A stretch of DNA of 64,000 nt. Origin: an uncultured Lachnospiraceae bacterium. Lineage in GTDB: Bacteria > Bacillota > Clostridia > Lachnospirales > Lachnospiraceae. The stretch lies in contig CAKRYR010000006.1 in the NCBI GenBank assembly GCA_934432595.1, positions 1 through 64,000 of the forward strand, read 5' to 3'. Of the stretch, positions 18,111-26,825 are shown in pieces. The notes under the pieces are model-generated. The model saw only the letters and a program-made list of their open reading frames with translations, made no database searches and was not told the origin of the DNA. Both the position numbers and the translations under genes were made by a program. Within the stretch, counting starts at the first letter, position 1. The number at the start of each line of letters is the position of its first letter.

Positions 18111-18977
18111 ATGAAAAAGTTTTGTATAATAGCGAATAGTTTTAAAGATAATGAGCTAAAAATAAGTAATAAAATAAAAGAAAGAATAGTTAGCAATGGT
18201 GGAACATGTGTTGTTATTACCAAGGGACTGAGCTTAGAAAGAGAACATGTTGATTATACAAGAAAAATAATTAATTCAGATCCTGGAATTGAATGTGCAA
18301 TTGTTGTTGGTGGAGATGGAACGATATTACAAGCTACAAAAGATTTATATGGTTATGATATTCCTATTATTGGTATTAACTTGGGAAATGTAGGTTTTTT
18401 GGCAGAGGTTGAGTTAGATAGATTAGATGATGCAATAGATAAATTGATGAATGATGAATATAAAATTCAAAATAGAATAATGTTAACAGGAAAAATTATT
18501 CGTGATGGTGAGGTTGCGTGTGTAGATACAGCTTTGAATGATATTGTGATAGGTAGATTTGGAATATCTAGAGTAATGACTATGGAAGCTTTGGTAAATG
18601 ATGAGCTAATTAATACATATAATGGTGATGGTTTAATTGTTTCAACTCCTACAGGGACAACAGGATATAATTTGTCGGCAGGTGGACCAATTGCTAAACC
18701 GGATGCAAAGTTATTGATGATAACACCAATATGTGTACATTCTTTGTATAATAGAAGTATAGTTGTTTCATCTGAGGATAAAATTACTATTAGAGTTTTA
18801 GAAGGCAAAAGAGCTCAGGTAGAAGAGGCTATGGCAACATTTGATGGAAGAGTAGGATTCAAATTGATGACAAATGATGTGATAGAAATATCACAATCAG
18901 ATAAAATGACTAGTTTGATTAAACTTGAGGAAAAACAATTTTTTGATATTGTAAGGGAAAAAATTGAAAATAAGTAA
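18111..18977 (+). CDS. nadK: NAD kinase
   Basis: A 288-residue ATP-NAD kinase that makes NADP. The diagnostic VVGGDGT lies near residues 65-71, followed by GINLGNVGFLAE and STPTGTTGYNLSAGGPI, which bind NAD. Length is typical. It lies between tlyA and argR with short gaps, consistent with one operon. Confidence 0.96.
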   Translation: MKKFCIIANSFKDNELKISNKIKERIVSNGGTCVVITKGLSLEREHVDYTRKIINSDPGIECAIVVGGDGTILQATKDLYGYDIPIIGINLGNVGFLAEVELDRLDDAIDKLMNDEYKIQNRIMLTGKIIRDGEVACVDTALNDIVIGRFGISRVMTMEALVNDELINTYNGDGLIVSTPTGTTGYNLSAGGPIAKPDAKLLMITPICVHSLYNRSIVVSSEDKITIRVLEGKRAQVEEAMATFDGRVGFKLMTNDVIEISQSDKMTSLIKLEEKQFFDIVREKIENK

Positions 18978-18994
18978 TTATATTGGAGGTTTCT

Positions 18995-19447
18995 ATGAAA
19001 ATTAAAAGACAAAATAAAATAATTGAATTAATATCAAATAATGAAATTGAAACACAAGAAGAATTGGCTGATATGTTAATGAGTGAGGGACATAATGTTA
19101 CACAAGCAACAGTGTCAAGGGACATAAGAGAATTGAAGTTATCTAAGGTATCTACAGAAGATGGTAGGCAAAAATATGCTATATTGAATAATTTAGATGT
19201 AGAAATGTCAGAAAAATATATACGTGTATTAAAGGATGGATATATTTCTATGGAATCAGCTCAGAATATTATAGTTGTGAGAACTGTTACAGGAATGGGT
19301 ATGGCAGTTGCAACAGCTATTGATATATTAGAAATAAGTGGTATTGTTGGCTGTATAGCAGGCGATGATACTGTATTTTGTGCAATAAAGAGTGAAGATA
19401 AGACACAAGAAGTAATGGAGAAAATAGGAAGACTTATAGCACAGTAA
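18995..19447 (+). CDS. argR: Arginine repressor
   Basis: A 150-residue regulator with an N-terminal winged helix (MKIKRQNKIIELISNNEIET through VSRDIRELKLSKV) and a C-terminal arginine-binding, hexamer-forming domain with the hallmark CIAGDDTVFCAIK. The ATG at 18995 follows GGAGG; the in-frame TTG at 18983 is rejected because it overlaps that site. In Bacillus (ahrC) it represses arginine synthesis and activates catabolism. No arginine genes are in the window. Confidence 0.95.
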   Translation: MKIKRQNKIIELISNNEIETQEELADMLMSEGHNVTQATVSRDIRELKLSKVSTEDGRQKYAILNNLDVEMSEKYIRVLKDGYISMESAQNIIVVRTVTGMGMAVATAIDILEISGIVGCIAGDDTVFCAIKSEDKTQEVMEKIGRLIAQ

Positions 19448-19480
19448 AAGCAATAAAAAGAAGAGAAAAGGAGAATTTAT

Positions 19481-20209
19481 ATGTCAGGACATTCAAAATT
19501 TGCTAATATTAAGCATAAAAAAGAAAAAAATGATGCAGCTAAAGGAAAGATATTTACAAAGTTAGGTAGAGAAATAGCAGTTGCTGTTAAAGAAGGTGGA
19601 CCAGATCCAACACAAAATAGCAGATTAAAAGATGTAATAGCAAAGGCAAAGGCAAATAATATGCCTAATGATACAATAGATAGAAGTATAAAGAAAGCAG
19701 CAGGAGATGCTAACGCAGTTAATTATGAGTCTGTTATATATGAAGGATATGGACCAAATGGAATAGCAATTATCGTTGAAGCATTAACAGATAATAAAAA
19801 TAGAACAGCTTCAAATGTGAGAAATGCATTTACAAAGGGTAGTGGTAATGTAGGAACACCAGGATGTGTATCTTATATGTTTGATAAAAAAGGTCAGATT
19901 ATTATATCAAAAGAAGACTGTACAATGGATGCAGATGATTTAATGATGATAGCATTAGATGCAGGTGCAGAGGATTTTGTAGAGGAAGAAGATAGCTTTG
20001 AAGTAGTTACAGTTCCAGATAGTTTTTCACAAGTTAGAGAAGCATTAGAAACTGAAAATATTGTTATGGCACAAGCAGAAGTTACAATGATACCTCAGAC
20101 TTGGGTTGAGCTTACAGATGAGGGAGATATAAAGAATATGAACAGAACATTGGATTTATTAGAAGAAGATGATGATGTTCAGGAAGTATATCATAACTGG
20201 GATGAATAG
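19481..20209 (+). CDS. yebC: YebC/TACO1-family protein
   Basis: A 242-residue protein with the family opening SGHSKFANIKHKKEKNDAAK and the conserved YEGYGPNGIAIIVEALTDN segment. Members have been described as DNA-binding regulators and, more recently, as translation factors easing ribosome passage through difficult motifs. The ribosome site is AAAGGAG. In Bacillus its homologue is not in the argR-recN interval, so its place here is a lineage-specific insertion. Confidence 0.95.
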   Translation: MSGHSKFANIKHKKEKNDAAKGKIFTKLGREIAVAVKEGGPDPTQNSRLKDVIAKAKANNMPNDTIDRSIKKAAGDANAVNYESVIYEGYGPNGIAIIVEALTDNKNRTASNVRNAFTKGSGNVGTPGCVSYMFDKKGQIIISKEDCTMDADDLMMIALDAGAEDFVEEEDSFEVVTVPDSFSQVREALETENIVMAQAEVTMIPQTWVELTDEGDIKNMNRTLDLLEEDDDVQEVYHNWDE

Positions 20210-20213
20210 TATT

Positions 20214-20238
20214 GTTCAGCCATAGGCTGAACTGTTAC
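20214..20238 (+). repeat. Dispersed 25-nt palindromic repeat, copy 1
   Basis: GTTCAGCC-ATA-GGCTGAAC forms a perfect 8-bp stem followed by TGTTAC. Related copies lie at 25174-25198 and 39953-39977, all just downstream of coding regions. This copy follows the yebC stop by 4 nt. Confidence 0.7.
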
Positions 20239-20267
20239 TATGAATAAGTTTAGGTCTTAAAACTCTC

Positions 20268-20296
20268 TTGCTTTAGATACAGAAAAATGGTAAAAT
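20268..20296 (+). promoter_or_regulatory. Sigma-A-type promoter
   Basis: TTGCTT, 17 bp, TAAAAT, upstream of the repeat-bearing gene at 20441. It leaves a leader of roughly 140 nt that includes the perfect 12-bp palindrome GTCGCATGCGAC at 20375-20386. Confidence 0.5.
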
Positions 20297-20440
20297 ATTA
20301 CATATAGAGTCATAATGAGGGATTATAAGTCTTTTTATTTATTAGAAATTGCGTTCCCAATCGCACGCGAAAGAGTCGCATGCGACTACTTGTTCTAAGA
20401 CTTGACTTTGGATAAATAATCTTAGGTGGATGGTGATTAT

Positions 20441-21853
20441 ATGTTATATACTGTAAAGCTTAATAGTTTTAATACAGATGAGATTATTATGATTGACTTA
20501 TGTATGAAGTTGCTTAATTTTGATGCGAGTCAGGCATATGATTGTATAGATAATATGCCTTCTGTTTTAGCAGAAGGCATTGATATGGATAAAGTAAAAG
20601 AGATTAGGACTGCCTTTGAAAGTGAGGGAGCTATTCTTGATGTTACTCCAATTAATGATGAACAGGCATATAAAGCGAGTAATGATAAAAAGGAAGCAAA
20701 TAATAAAGAGTCATTGAGTAAAAATAATAAGTTGGCATCAATGACATCTGGTTCTCTAAATTCTTCAGATTTGGAGATTCTTAATTTAAAATATAACCCA
20801 TATGAAAATGTAAATAATAATGATGATATATTAAAGAATAATGATGATTCACTTGATTCGAATAAGATTGAGGATAGGAGAAATGGTGTTACATATGGAA
20901 GAAGAAGTACAGATATTAATCCTATGTCGAATAATTATGGAAGAAGAAGTACAGATGTTAATCCTATGAGATATAATGATGATAGTAGTTTTTCACCATA
21001 TCTAAATAGTTCTAGTGACTTGAAAAGAAATAAAACTAAGTCAGTATATACTAATGATTTGGAAAATAATAAGTCTCAGTCGGTGTATACAAGCGGATTA
21101 GACAATAATAAATCTCAGTCGGTGCATACAAGCGGATTAGACAATAATAAATCTCAGTCGGTGTATACAAACGGATTAGACAATAATAAATCTCAGTCGG
21201 TGTATACAAGCGGATTAGGCAATAATAAATCTCAGTCGGTGTATACAAGCGAATTAGACAATAATAAATCTCAGTCAGTATACACAGGCGGATTAGATAA
21301 TAATAAGTCCCAATCAACATATATAGAAAATCCATTTTCAGCGTATACAAATGGACAATCACCATATACAGAAGGACTAAATGCTTCTGAATTTACATAT
21401 AAAAGTCCGTATTTGAATAATGACGACGCTAAAGCTGAAATGGGGGAAGAAGAAGATTTTGGATTTGAGATATCAGAACCTAAGGAAAATTTAGACGATA
21501 AAAATAATGAATTGAAGTCAAGTAATGTCTATAATATGTTAAATTCTGATGCAGAACAATTAGCTGAGAGTGAGAAAAATATAGAACCACCTAAGATACC
21601 ATATGATAATAATATGATGAATTTTACTCATCAACAAGATGTGGGAGAGATAAGCAAGGAAGATAATCTATTTAGTTTGTCAGGTATTAGACGAGATAAA
21701 TCTAAAGCTAATAAAGGTTCATTACCTTATGAAAAGGATCAAATCACTTGTCCAAAATGTGGAAGTGCATTTGTATCAACTAAGAGAGGTCAAGGAATAT
21801 TTGGAACGAGTAAAGTAAAATATATATGCGAGGCATGTAAGAATAAATTTTAA
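20441..21853 (+). CDS. L7/L12-like domain, 13-residue tandem repeats and C-terminal zinc ribbon
   Basis: A 470-residue protein, family not recognised as a whole. Residues 1-65 (LYTVKLNSFNTDEIIMIDLC and what follows) resemble the C-terminal domain of ribosomal protein L7/L12: a beta strand, a helix, an AxDxIDNMPSVLAEGI-like loop, a second helix and a strand. The middle is low-complexity Asn/Ser/Asp, with two copies of YGRRSTD-NPM and eight 13-residue repeats of the type LDNNKSQSVYTSG. The C-terminus has CPKCGS and, further on, CEACKNKF, a four-Cys zinc ribbon. An ATG at 20441 with GGTG upstream is preferred over GTG 20426. The layout suggests a flexible tether joining two small binding domains, perhaps with a ribosome- or nucleic-acid-related partner. 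Function is unknown. Confidence 0.75.
   Translation: MLYTVKLNSFNTDEIIMIDLCMKLLNFDASQAYDCIDNMPSVLAEGIDMDKVKEIRTAFESEGAILDVTPINDEQAYKASNDKKEANNKESLSKNNKLASMTSGSLNSSDLEILNLKYNPYENVNNNDDILKNNDDSLDSNKIEDRRNGVTYGRRSTDINPMSNNYGRRSTDVNPMRYNDDSSFSPYLNSSSDLKRNKTKSVYTNDLENNKSQSVYTSGLDNNKSQSVHTSGLDNNKSQSVYTNGLDNNKSQSVYTSGLGNNKSQSVYTSELDNNKSQSVYTGGLDNNKSQSTYIENPFSAYTNGQSPYTEGLNASEFTYKSPYLNNDDAKAEMGEEEDFGFEISEPKENLDDKNNELKSSNVYNMLNSDAEQLAESEKNIEPPKIPYDNNMMNFTHQQDVGEISKEDNLFSLSGIRRDKSKANKGSLPYEKDQITCPKCGSAFVSTKRGQGIFGTSKVKYICEACKNKF
21020..21331 (+). repeat. 39-bp in-frame minisatellite, eight units
   Basis: Eight consecutive 39-bp units, the first degenerate, each coding one 13-residue repeat. Units 2-6 are nearly identical in DNA, which indicates recent slippage or recombination and a copy number likely to vary between strains. 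Confidence 0.9.
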
Positions 21854-21878
21854 GGAGCTGCAATGCAGCTCCTTAAAA
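21848..21878 (+). terminator. Terminator overlapping the stop codon
   Basis: TTTTAAGGAGCTGCA and its complement form a perfect 15-bp stem with a 1-nt centre, ending in A/T-rich sequence. The left arm includes the TAA of the preceding gene. Confidence 0.75.
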
Positions 21879-21928
21879 TTTATTCTAGTGATGAGCCCTT
21901 ATAGGAGCAATATACGAGAAAAATAAAA

Positions 21929-22008
21929 AGAACAAATATTCGAAAAAACACTTGCAAATATATGTTCGATGTAGTATAACTATATATGTAAGAACAAACA
22001 GATGTTCA
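21929..22008 (+). promoter_or_regulatory. recN promoter with three LexA/DinR-like boxes
   Basis: A sigma-A-type promoter (TTGCAA at 21952-21957, 17 bp, TATAAC at 21975-21980) is surrounded by three matches to the Firmicute SOS box CGAACATATGTTCG: AGAACAAATATTCG at 21929-21942 (11 of 14), CAAATATATGTTCG at 21955-21968 (12 of 14, overlapping the -35) and CAAACAGATGTTCA at 21995-22008 (11 of 14). recN is SOS-controlled in many bacteria, so LexA repression is the natural reading. Confidence 0.75.
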
Positions 22009-22036
22009 TATATGGAATGAAAGTGAGGATATTGGT

Positions 22037-23725
22037 ATGTTAGAGCATTTACACGTTAAGAATTTAGCATTAATAGATGAAATTGAAGTGGATTTTTCAG
22101 AAGGGTTAAATATTTTATCGGGAGAAACAGGTGCAGGTAAATCTATCATTATCGGTTCTATTAATATTGCTCTAGGAGGTAAAGCTAGTAAGGAACTTAT
22201 AAGGAAAGGTGCAGAATATGCATTAGTAGAAATAGTTTTTAGTGTATATAATGAGAATATTATAAAAGAACTTGAAGATATGGGAATTGAGGTAGAAGAT
22301 AATACAATTATTATCTCTAGAAAGATTATGCCAAGTAAGTGTATTAATAAGATAAATGGACAGAATGTTACTATTAGCATGCTTAAGAATATAGCGCATT
22401 ATTTAATTGATATTCATGGACAACATGAGAATCAATCTTTATTGGTTAAGAAAAATCATTTATCATTATTAGATAGATTTGCAAAGAATGAATTAGAGAA
22501 TTTATTGTCAGAACTTTCTTTAGCATATAAAAAATATATAAGTGTTAAGAAAGAATTAGAGATTTCATGTGTTGATGAAGAGAAGAGAATAAGAGAAATT
22601 TCATTTCTAGAATACGAAATAAATGAAATAACTTCCGCAAAATTGATTAAAGATGAAGATATTTGTTTAGATGAAAAGTATAAAAAACTATCTAATATGC
22701 ATACAATCATGTCAACATTAAATACTGTACATAATTTATTATCTGATGCTGTATCTGGTTCAGCTGCAGATAATATAAGTCATAGTGTAAGGGAACTTTC
22801 TAGAATATCAGATTTAGATAGTGATATAGAGAATCAATTAAATCAGTTGATTACAATTGATGATTTGGTAAGTGGTGTTAATAAAGATATCAGTTCATAT
22901 ATGGATAAATTTGAAGATATATCAGAAGAACTATCTGAGGTGGAAGAAAGATTGAACCTAATAAATAGTCTTAAGATGAAGTATGGAAATTCAATAGAAG
23001 AAATAGAAGAATATCTTCACACACAAGAGGATAAGCTAAATAAGTTAAAAAATTATGATGAGTATATTTGTAATTTAAAAAAGAAGGTAAGTGAATTAGA
23101 AGATAAAGTAGATAAGATTTCTGAAAAAGTATCTAATACAAGAAAAGAAAAGGGAAAAATATTAACAAAATTAATTAGAGAAGCATTAATTGATTTGAAT
23201 TTTATAGATGTACAATTTGAAATGATATTTAATAGAACTAAAGAATATACAGCAAATGGATATGATGATGCTGGATTTTATATATCAACTAACCCAGGTG
23301 AATTATTAAGACCACTTAATGATGTTGCCTCTGGTGGTGAAATATCTAGAATAATGTTAGCTATAAAATCAGTATTATCAGAAATTGATTCTTTGGATTC
23401 ATTAATATTTGATGAGATAGATACAGGAATTAGTGGAAGGACAGCACAAAAGGTTTCTGAAAAACTTGCTCTTATTGCAAAGAAGAGACAAGTAATATGT
23501 ATCACGCATTTACCTCAGATAGCAGCAATGGCGGATAGTCATTATATTATAGAGAAGAATAGCGATGGAGAGACTACGCATACTGATATTAAAAAATTAG
23601 ATGTAGATTCATCTGTAAAGGAAGTTGCACGAATAATTGGAGGTGTACAAATTACAGAAGCAGTTATGACAAATGCTAAGGAAATGATACAGTTGGCTAA
23701 TAATATAAAATTAAAGATAGCATAA
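22037..23725 (+). CDS. recN: DNA repair protein RecN
   Basis: A 562-residue SMC-like ATPase for double-strand break repair. The Walker A box GETGAGKSIII has its Lys at about residue 35; a central coiled coil (about 150-380) is followed by the signature region ASGGEISRIMLAIKSVL and Walker B LIFDEIDTGI. Length matches the family. GTGAGG lies upstream of the ATG. The promoter carries three SOS-type boxes. It precedes spoIVB, as in Bacillus. Confidence 0.97.
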   Translation: MLEHLHVKNLALIDEIEVDFSEGLNILSGETGAGKSIIIGSINIALGGKASKELIRKGAEYALVEIVFSVYNENIIKELEDMGIEVEDNTIIISRKIMPSKCINKINGQNVTISMLKNIAHYLIDIHGQHENQSLLVKKNHLSLLDRFAKNELENLLSELSLAYKKYISVKKELEISCVDEEKRIREISFLEYEINEITSAKLIKDEDICLDEKYKKLSNMHTIMSTLNTVHNLLSDAVSGSAADNISHSVRELSRISDLDSDIENQLNQLITIDDLVSGVNKDISSYMDKFEDISEELSEVEERLNLINSLKMKYGNSIEEIEEYLHTQEDKLNKLKNYDEYICNLKKKVSELEDKVDKISEKVSNTRKEKGKILTKLIREALIDLNFIDVQFEMIFNRTKEYTANGYDDAGFYISTNPGELLRPLNDVASGGEISRIMLAIKSVLSEIDSLDSLIFDEIDTGISGRTAQKVSEKLALIAKKRQVICITHLPQIAAMADSHYIIEKNSDGETTHTDIKKLDVDSSVKEVARIIGGVQITEAVMTNAKEMIQLANNIKLKIA

Positions 23726-23839
23726 TAATGAATATGAAGCTTTTTATTGTTAATAATATAAATAGACATGATTAGTATGTTGCGTATTAATTTATCTATT
23801 TGTTGAATGAAATATTGTTAATAATAAGGAGCTTTTTAT

Positions 23840-25165
23840 ATGTATAGAATAGGAAAATCTAAAGAGAGAAATATATATATTTCTATAATAGGTGGAGTTA
23901 CGTTGTGTTCAATAGTTATTACGTTTGTCTATGCAATAGTATTATTAGAGAATGAGATTCCTTCTGATATAAAGATTATGTTAAATCAGGAGGGAAGGTT
24001 TTCTTCAGCATTTCCAATAACAGCGAGTTTTAATGAGGATTGTGTGGGAACAATTAGTGTGGATAATAAATTATTGAATAAGAATAATTTAAATGTGAAC
24101 ATTAATAATGATTTTTCTATTAAAGGAAATAAAACAGGTAAATATAAGGCAAATGTTAAGGCTTTTGGAGTAATAACTTTAAAAAAGATAAATCTAGAGG
24201 TTATTGAAAATAAAAAATTAGTTGTAGGTGGAATGCCTGTTGGAATATACATTGAGACAGATGGTTTGTTGGTTTTAGGTACAGGAGAAATATGTGGTCT
24301 TGATGGAGTAGATTATTCTCCAGCAAGAAATATATTGAAGCCAGGAGATTATATAATAGCAATTAATGATGTTAAAGTGTCCGACAAACAAAAATTCATA
24401 CAATATATTCAAAAATCAAAATCAGATGATTTAAAGATTACACTTAGGAGAAATGAACAGATTATTAATATTGCTGTAAAGAAAATAAAATGTAAAGATG
24501 GTAGGTATAAGATAGGAACCTGGATTAGAAATAATATGCAAGGAATTGGAACATTAACATATATAGATAGAGAAAATAATAGTTATGGAGCATTAGGTCA
24601 TGGAATAAATGATATAGATACAAATGAATTAATGGAAATAAAAAACGGTAGTATTTATAATGCAAGTATTATAGATATTGTTAAAGGAAAAGTTAACAAG
24701 CCAGGCGAATTAGTGGGGGTTATAAATCATTCATATGATTATAGGTTAGGAAATTTAAAATACAACACAAAATGTGGAATATTTGGTGATGTTGATAAAA
24801 AAGATATTAATAGTGTTACAACACCGTTATATAATGATTCATTGAAAGATGAATATGAGATAGCCCTTAAACAGGATATTAAAGTGGGTAGGGCTAAGAT
24901 TAGAACAGAAGTAGATGATACTATTAAGGACTATGATATAGTTATAGAAAAAATTAATAGGCATAGTCTAAAAGGAAATAAGAATTTTATTATTAGAGTA
25001 ACAGATATAGATCTTTTAAATTTGACAGGAGGTATAGTACAAGGAATGAGTGGAAGTCCTATTATACAGAATAATAGGATAGTAGGTGCTTTGACACATG
25101 TATTTATAAATAATCCTACTAGAGGATACGGAATATTTATAGATAATATGTTAGAATCTAAGTAA
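23840..25165 (+). CDS. spoIVB: SpoIVB signalling serine protease
   Basis: A 441-residue S55-family protease secreted from the forespore to trigger pro-sigma-K processing. It has an N-terminal membrane helix (about 12-36), a PDZ domain (about 130-215) and a peptidase domain with the catalytic His in YGALGHGI (about residue 254) and the serine motif GGIVQGMSGSPII (Ser near 404-406), followed by GALTHVF. AAGGAG precedes the ATG. In Bacillus and most endospore formers spo0A follows directly; here a pdx module lies between them. Confidence 0.96.
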   Translation: MYRIGKSKERNIYISIIGGVTLCSIVITFVYAIVLLENEIPSDIKIMLNQEGRFSSAFPITASFNEDCVGTISVDNKLLNKNNLNVNINNDFSIKGNKTGKYKANVKAFGVITLKKINLEVIENKKLVVGGMPVGIYIETDGLLVLGTGEICGLDGVDYSPARNILKPGDYIIAINDVKVSDKQKFIQYIQKSKSDDLKITLRRNEQIINIAVKKIKCKDGRYKIGTWIRNNMQGIGTLTYIDRENNSYGALGHGINDIDTNELMEIKNGSIYNASIIDIVKGKVNKPGELVGVINHSYDYRLGNLKYNTKCGIFGDVDKKDINSVTTPLYNDSLKDEYEIALKQDIKVGRAKIRTEVDDTIKDYDIVIEKINRHSLKGNKNFIIRVTDIDLLNLTGGIVQGMSGSPIIQNNRIVGALTHVFINNPTRGYGIFIDNMLESK

Positions 25166-25173
25166 AAAATAAC

Positions 25174-25198
25174 ATTCTGCCATGGGCTGAATAGTTAC
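25174..25198 (+). repeat. Dispersed 25-nt palindromic repeat, copy 2
   Basis: ATTCTGCC-ATG-GGCTGAAT then AGTTAC; the stem has one mismatch. It lies 8 nt after the spoIVB stop, between convergent genes. Confidence 0.65.
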
Positions 25199-25234
25199 TA
25201 ATAAAAGATAAATAAAGGATAATAAGCAAGTTCT

Positions 25235-26707
25235 TTATTCATCTTTTATTATACAGTTACATAATAAGTTTATATATGATTTTACAAGTTCTGGCTTAAT
25301 TCCAGAATAATTAATTACTAGTGTAGGATGCAAATGTTTTTCATTGTTGGGTGTATTATAAAACTCAGACATAAATGCTAGATTTATGTCTAATCTATCG
25401 GCACGTTTTTGTATTGTTTTGTCATCCAATCCATTAATAACTTTCATAAGAAAATGTAAACCAGAGTTCATCTCTGTAATCTTAACTTGTGAGTTTATTG
25501 GAGAATTTTTTATCTCATTAAGTATGCTATTACGTAGATTTTTATAATATATTCTCATTCGATTTATATGTTTTTCAAAGTAACCATCGTTAATGAATTT
25601 AGCAAGTGTATATTGTTCAAAAGTTGATACTGTGCAAGAGTAAAATGATAATTCTTTTTTAAATTTGTACAATAAATGTTTAGGTAAAATCATATAGCTA
25701 ATTCTTATGGTAGAAGCAAGACTTTTAGAAAAGGTATTTATATAAATTACTTTTTCATTAGTATCTATACTTTGTAGAGAAGGTATAGGTTTACCGTTAA
25801 ATCTAAATTCACTATCATAATCGTCTTCAATTATATATTTTGTAGAAGCTGTATTAGCCCATTCTAGAAGTTTATATCTAGTTGATATAGGAGTTATGAT
25901 ACCAGTAGGAAAATGATGTGAAGGTGATATATGCAGAATGTCAGCTTGGAAATTATATAGTTTGTCTACCGATATACCTTTATTTGTGAGAGGTATATAT
26001 TTAACATTAACATTATTTCTGGAATATATTTTACTTATTTTTTTATAACCAGGGTCTTCTACTGCGTATATTTTGTCACGACCTAAGAGTTGAATTAATA
26101 AACCATAGAGATATTCTGTACCAGCACCAATTATAATTTGTTCTGGTGATACAGATATTCCACGGTAATTATATACATGGTTAGATATAGCTTCCCTTAA
26201 TTCTTTAATTCCGCCATAAGGTGAACTTATCATTAGTTCAGAGCGTTGATTATTTATTACATTTCGAAGTAATTTTGCCCAGATAGAGAAAGGAAAATTA
26301 TCGGGATTTGTTTGATTACTATTGAAGTTAGCTTTATATGTTTTAATGTTATCATCTTTTAAAGATATTTTATACGCATTATTGATAGAGTGTATAATAT
26401 TTGACACATCGTTATTATCTTCATTACTATTATTATTATTGATGTCTGTAGTTTTAAAAATATTATTTATCTTAGCAACGTAGTAACCTTTTTTGGGTAT
26501 AGAATAAATATAACCTTCTGATAAAAGATTATAATAAGCATTTTCAACAGTTATCGTACTAATATTTAAATGTTTTGCAAATGCTCTCTTTGAAGGAAGT
26601 TTATAGTCAGTAGGAAGTATACCTTTTAGAATATCATTTTTGATACATTTATAAAGATATTGGTATAAAGATTTTGTGTCTCTATTTTCAAATGAATAAG
26701 TTAACAT
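25235..26707 (-). CDS. pdxR: MocR/PdxR-family regulator with aminotransferase-like domain
   Basis: A 490-residue protein with a GntR-type winged helix at the N-terminus (about 1-75; YKLPSKRAFAKHLNISTITV) joined by an Asn-rich linker (about 85-125) to a type-I aminotransferase fold. The PLP-binding region includes IINTFSKS, here YINTFSKSLASTIR, and the EDDYDSEFRF segment. Such regulators sense PLP and control pdxST. The start at 26707 is set by AAAGGAG 8 nt upstream, not the ATG 27 bp earlier. It is divergent from pdxS with a shared dyad operator between them, which supports the assignment. Confidence 0.88.
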   Translation of the reverse strand: MLTYSFENRDTKSLYQYLYKCIKNDILKGILPTDYKLPSKRAFAKHLNISTITVENAYYNLLSEGYIYSIPKKGYYVAKINNIFKTTDINNNNSNEDNNDVSNIIHSINNAYKISLKDDNIKTYKANFNSNQTNPDNFPFSIWAKLLRNVINNQRSELMISSPYGGIKELREAISNHVYNYRGISVSPEQIIIGAGTEYLYGLLIQLLGRDKIYAVEDPGYKKISKIYSRNNVNVKYIPLTNKGISVDKLYNFQADILHISPSHHFPTGIITPISTRYKLLEWANTASTKYIIEDDYDSEFRFNGKPIPSLQSIDTNEKVIYINTFSKSLASTIRISYMILPKHLLYKFKKELSFYSCTVSTFEQYTLAKFINDGYFEKHINRMRIYYKNLRNSILNEIKNSPINSQVKITEMNSGLHFLMKVINGLDDKTIQKRADRLDINLAFMSEFYNTPNNEKHLHPTLVINYSGIKPELVKSYINLLCNCIIKDE

Positions 26708-26726
26708 GATAAATACTCCTTTCAAA

Positions 26727-26785
26727 CTGACCATATAAAAAAATATTAAACTGAGTATATTAATATGGTCAGATAATAGTATAAT
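26727..26785 (+). promoter_or_regulatory. pdxR-pdxS operator and pdxS promoter
   Basis: CTGACCATAT (26727-26736) and ATATGGTCAG (26763-26772) form a perfect 10-bp inverted repeat; a third, partial copy CTGAGTATAT (26751-26760) gives a direct repeat. The pdxS -10 TATAAT is at 26780-26785, while no good -35 exists where the repeats lie. This fits activation by PdxR bound over the -35 region. Confidence 0.7.
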
Positions 26786-26825
26786 ATTTGTTAGTATATT
26801 TGTAAAGGAAAATGGAGGATTAAAA

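Noticed and set aside
21020..21331. Regular 39-bp repeats as a CRISPR array
   Set aside because: Units are contiguous with no spacers, remain in the reading frame of the plus-strand gene, and have no cas genes nearby.
21051..21365. 104-residue minus-strand ORF of near-identical repeats
   Set aside because: It is the complement of the 39-bp minisatellite; repeats keep any frame open. No start signals.
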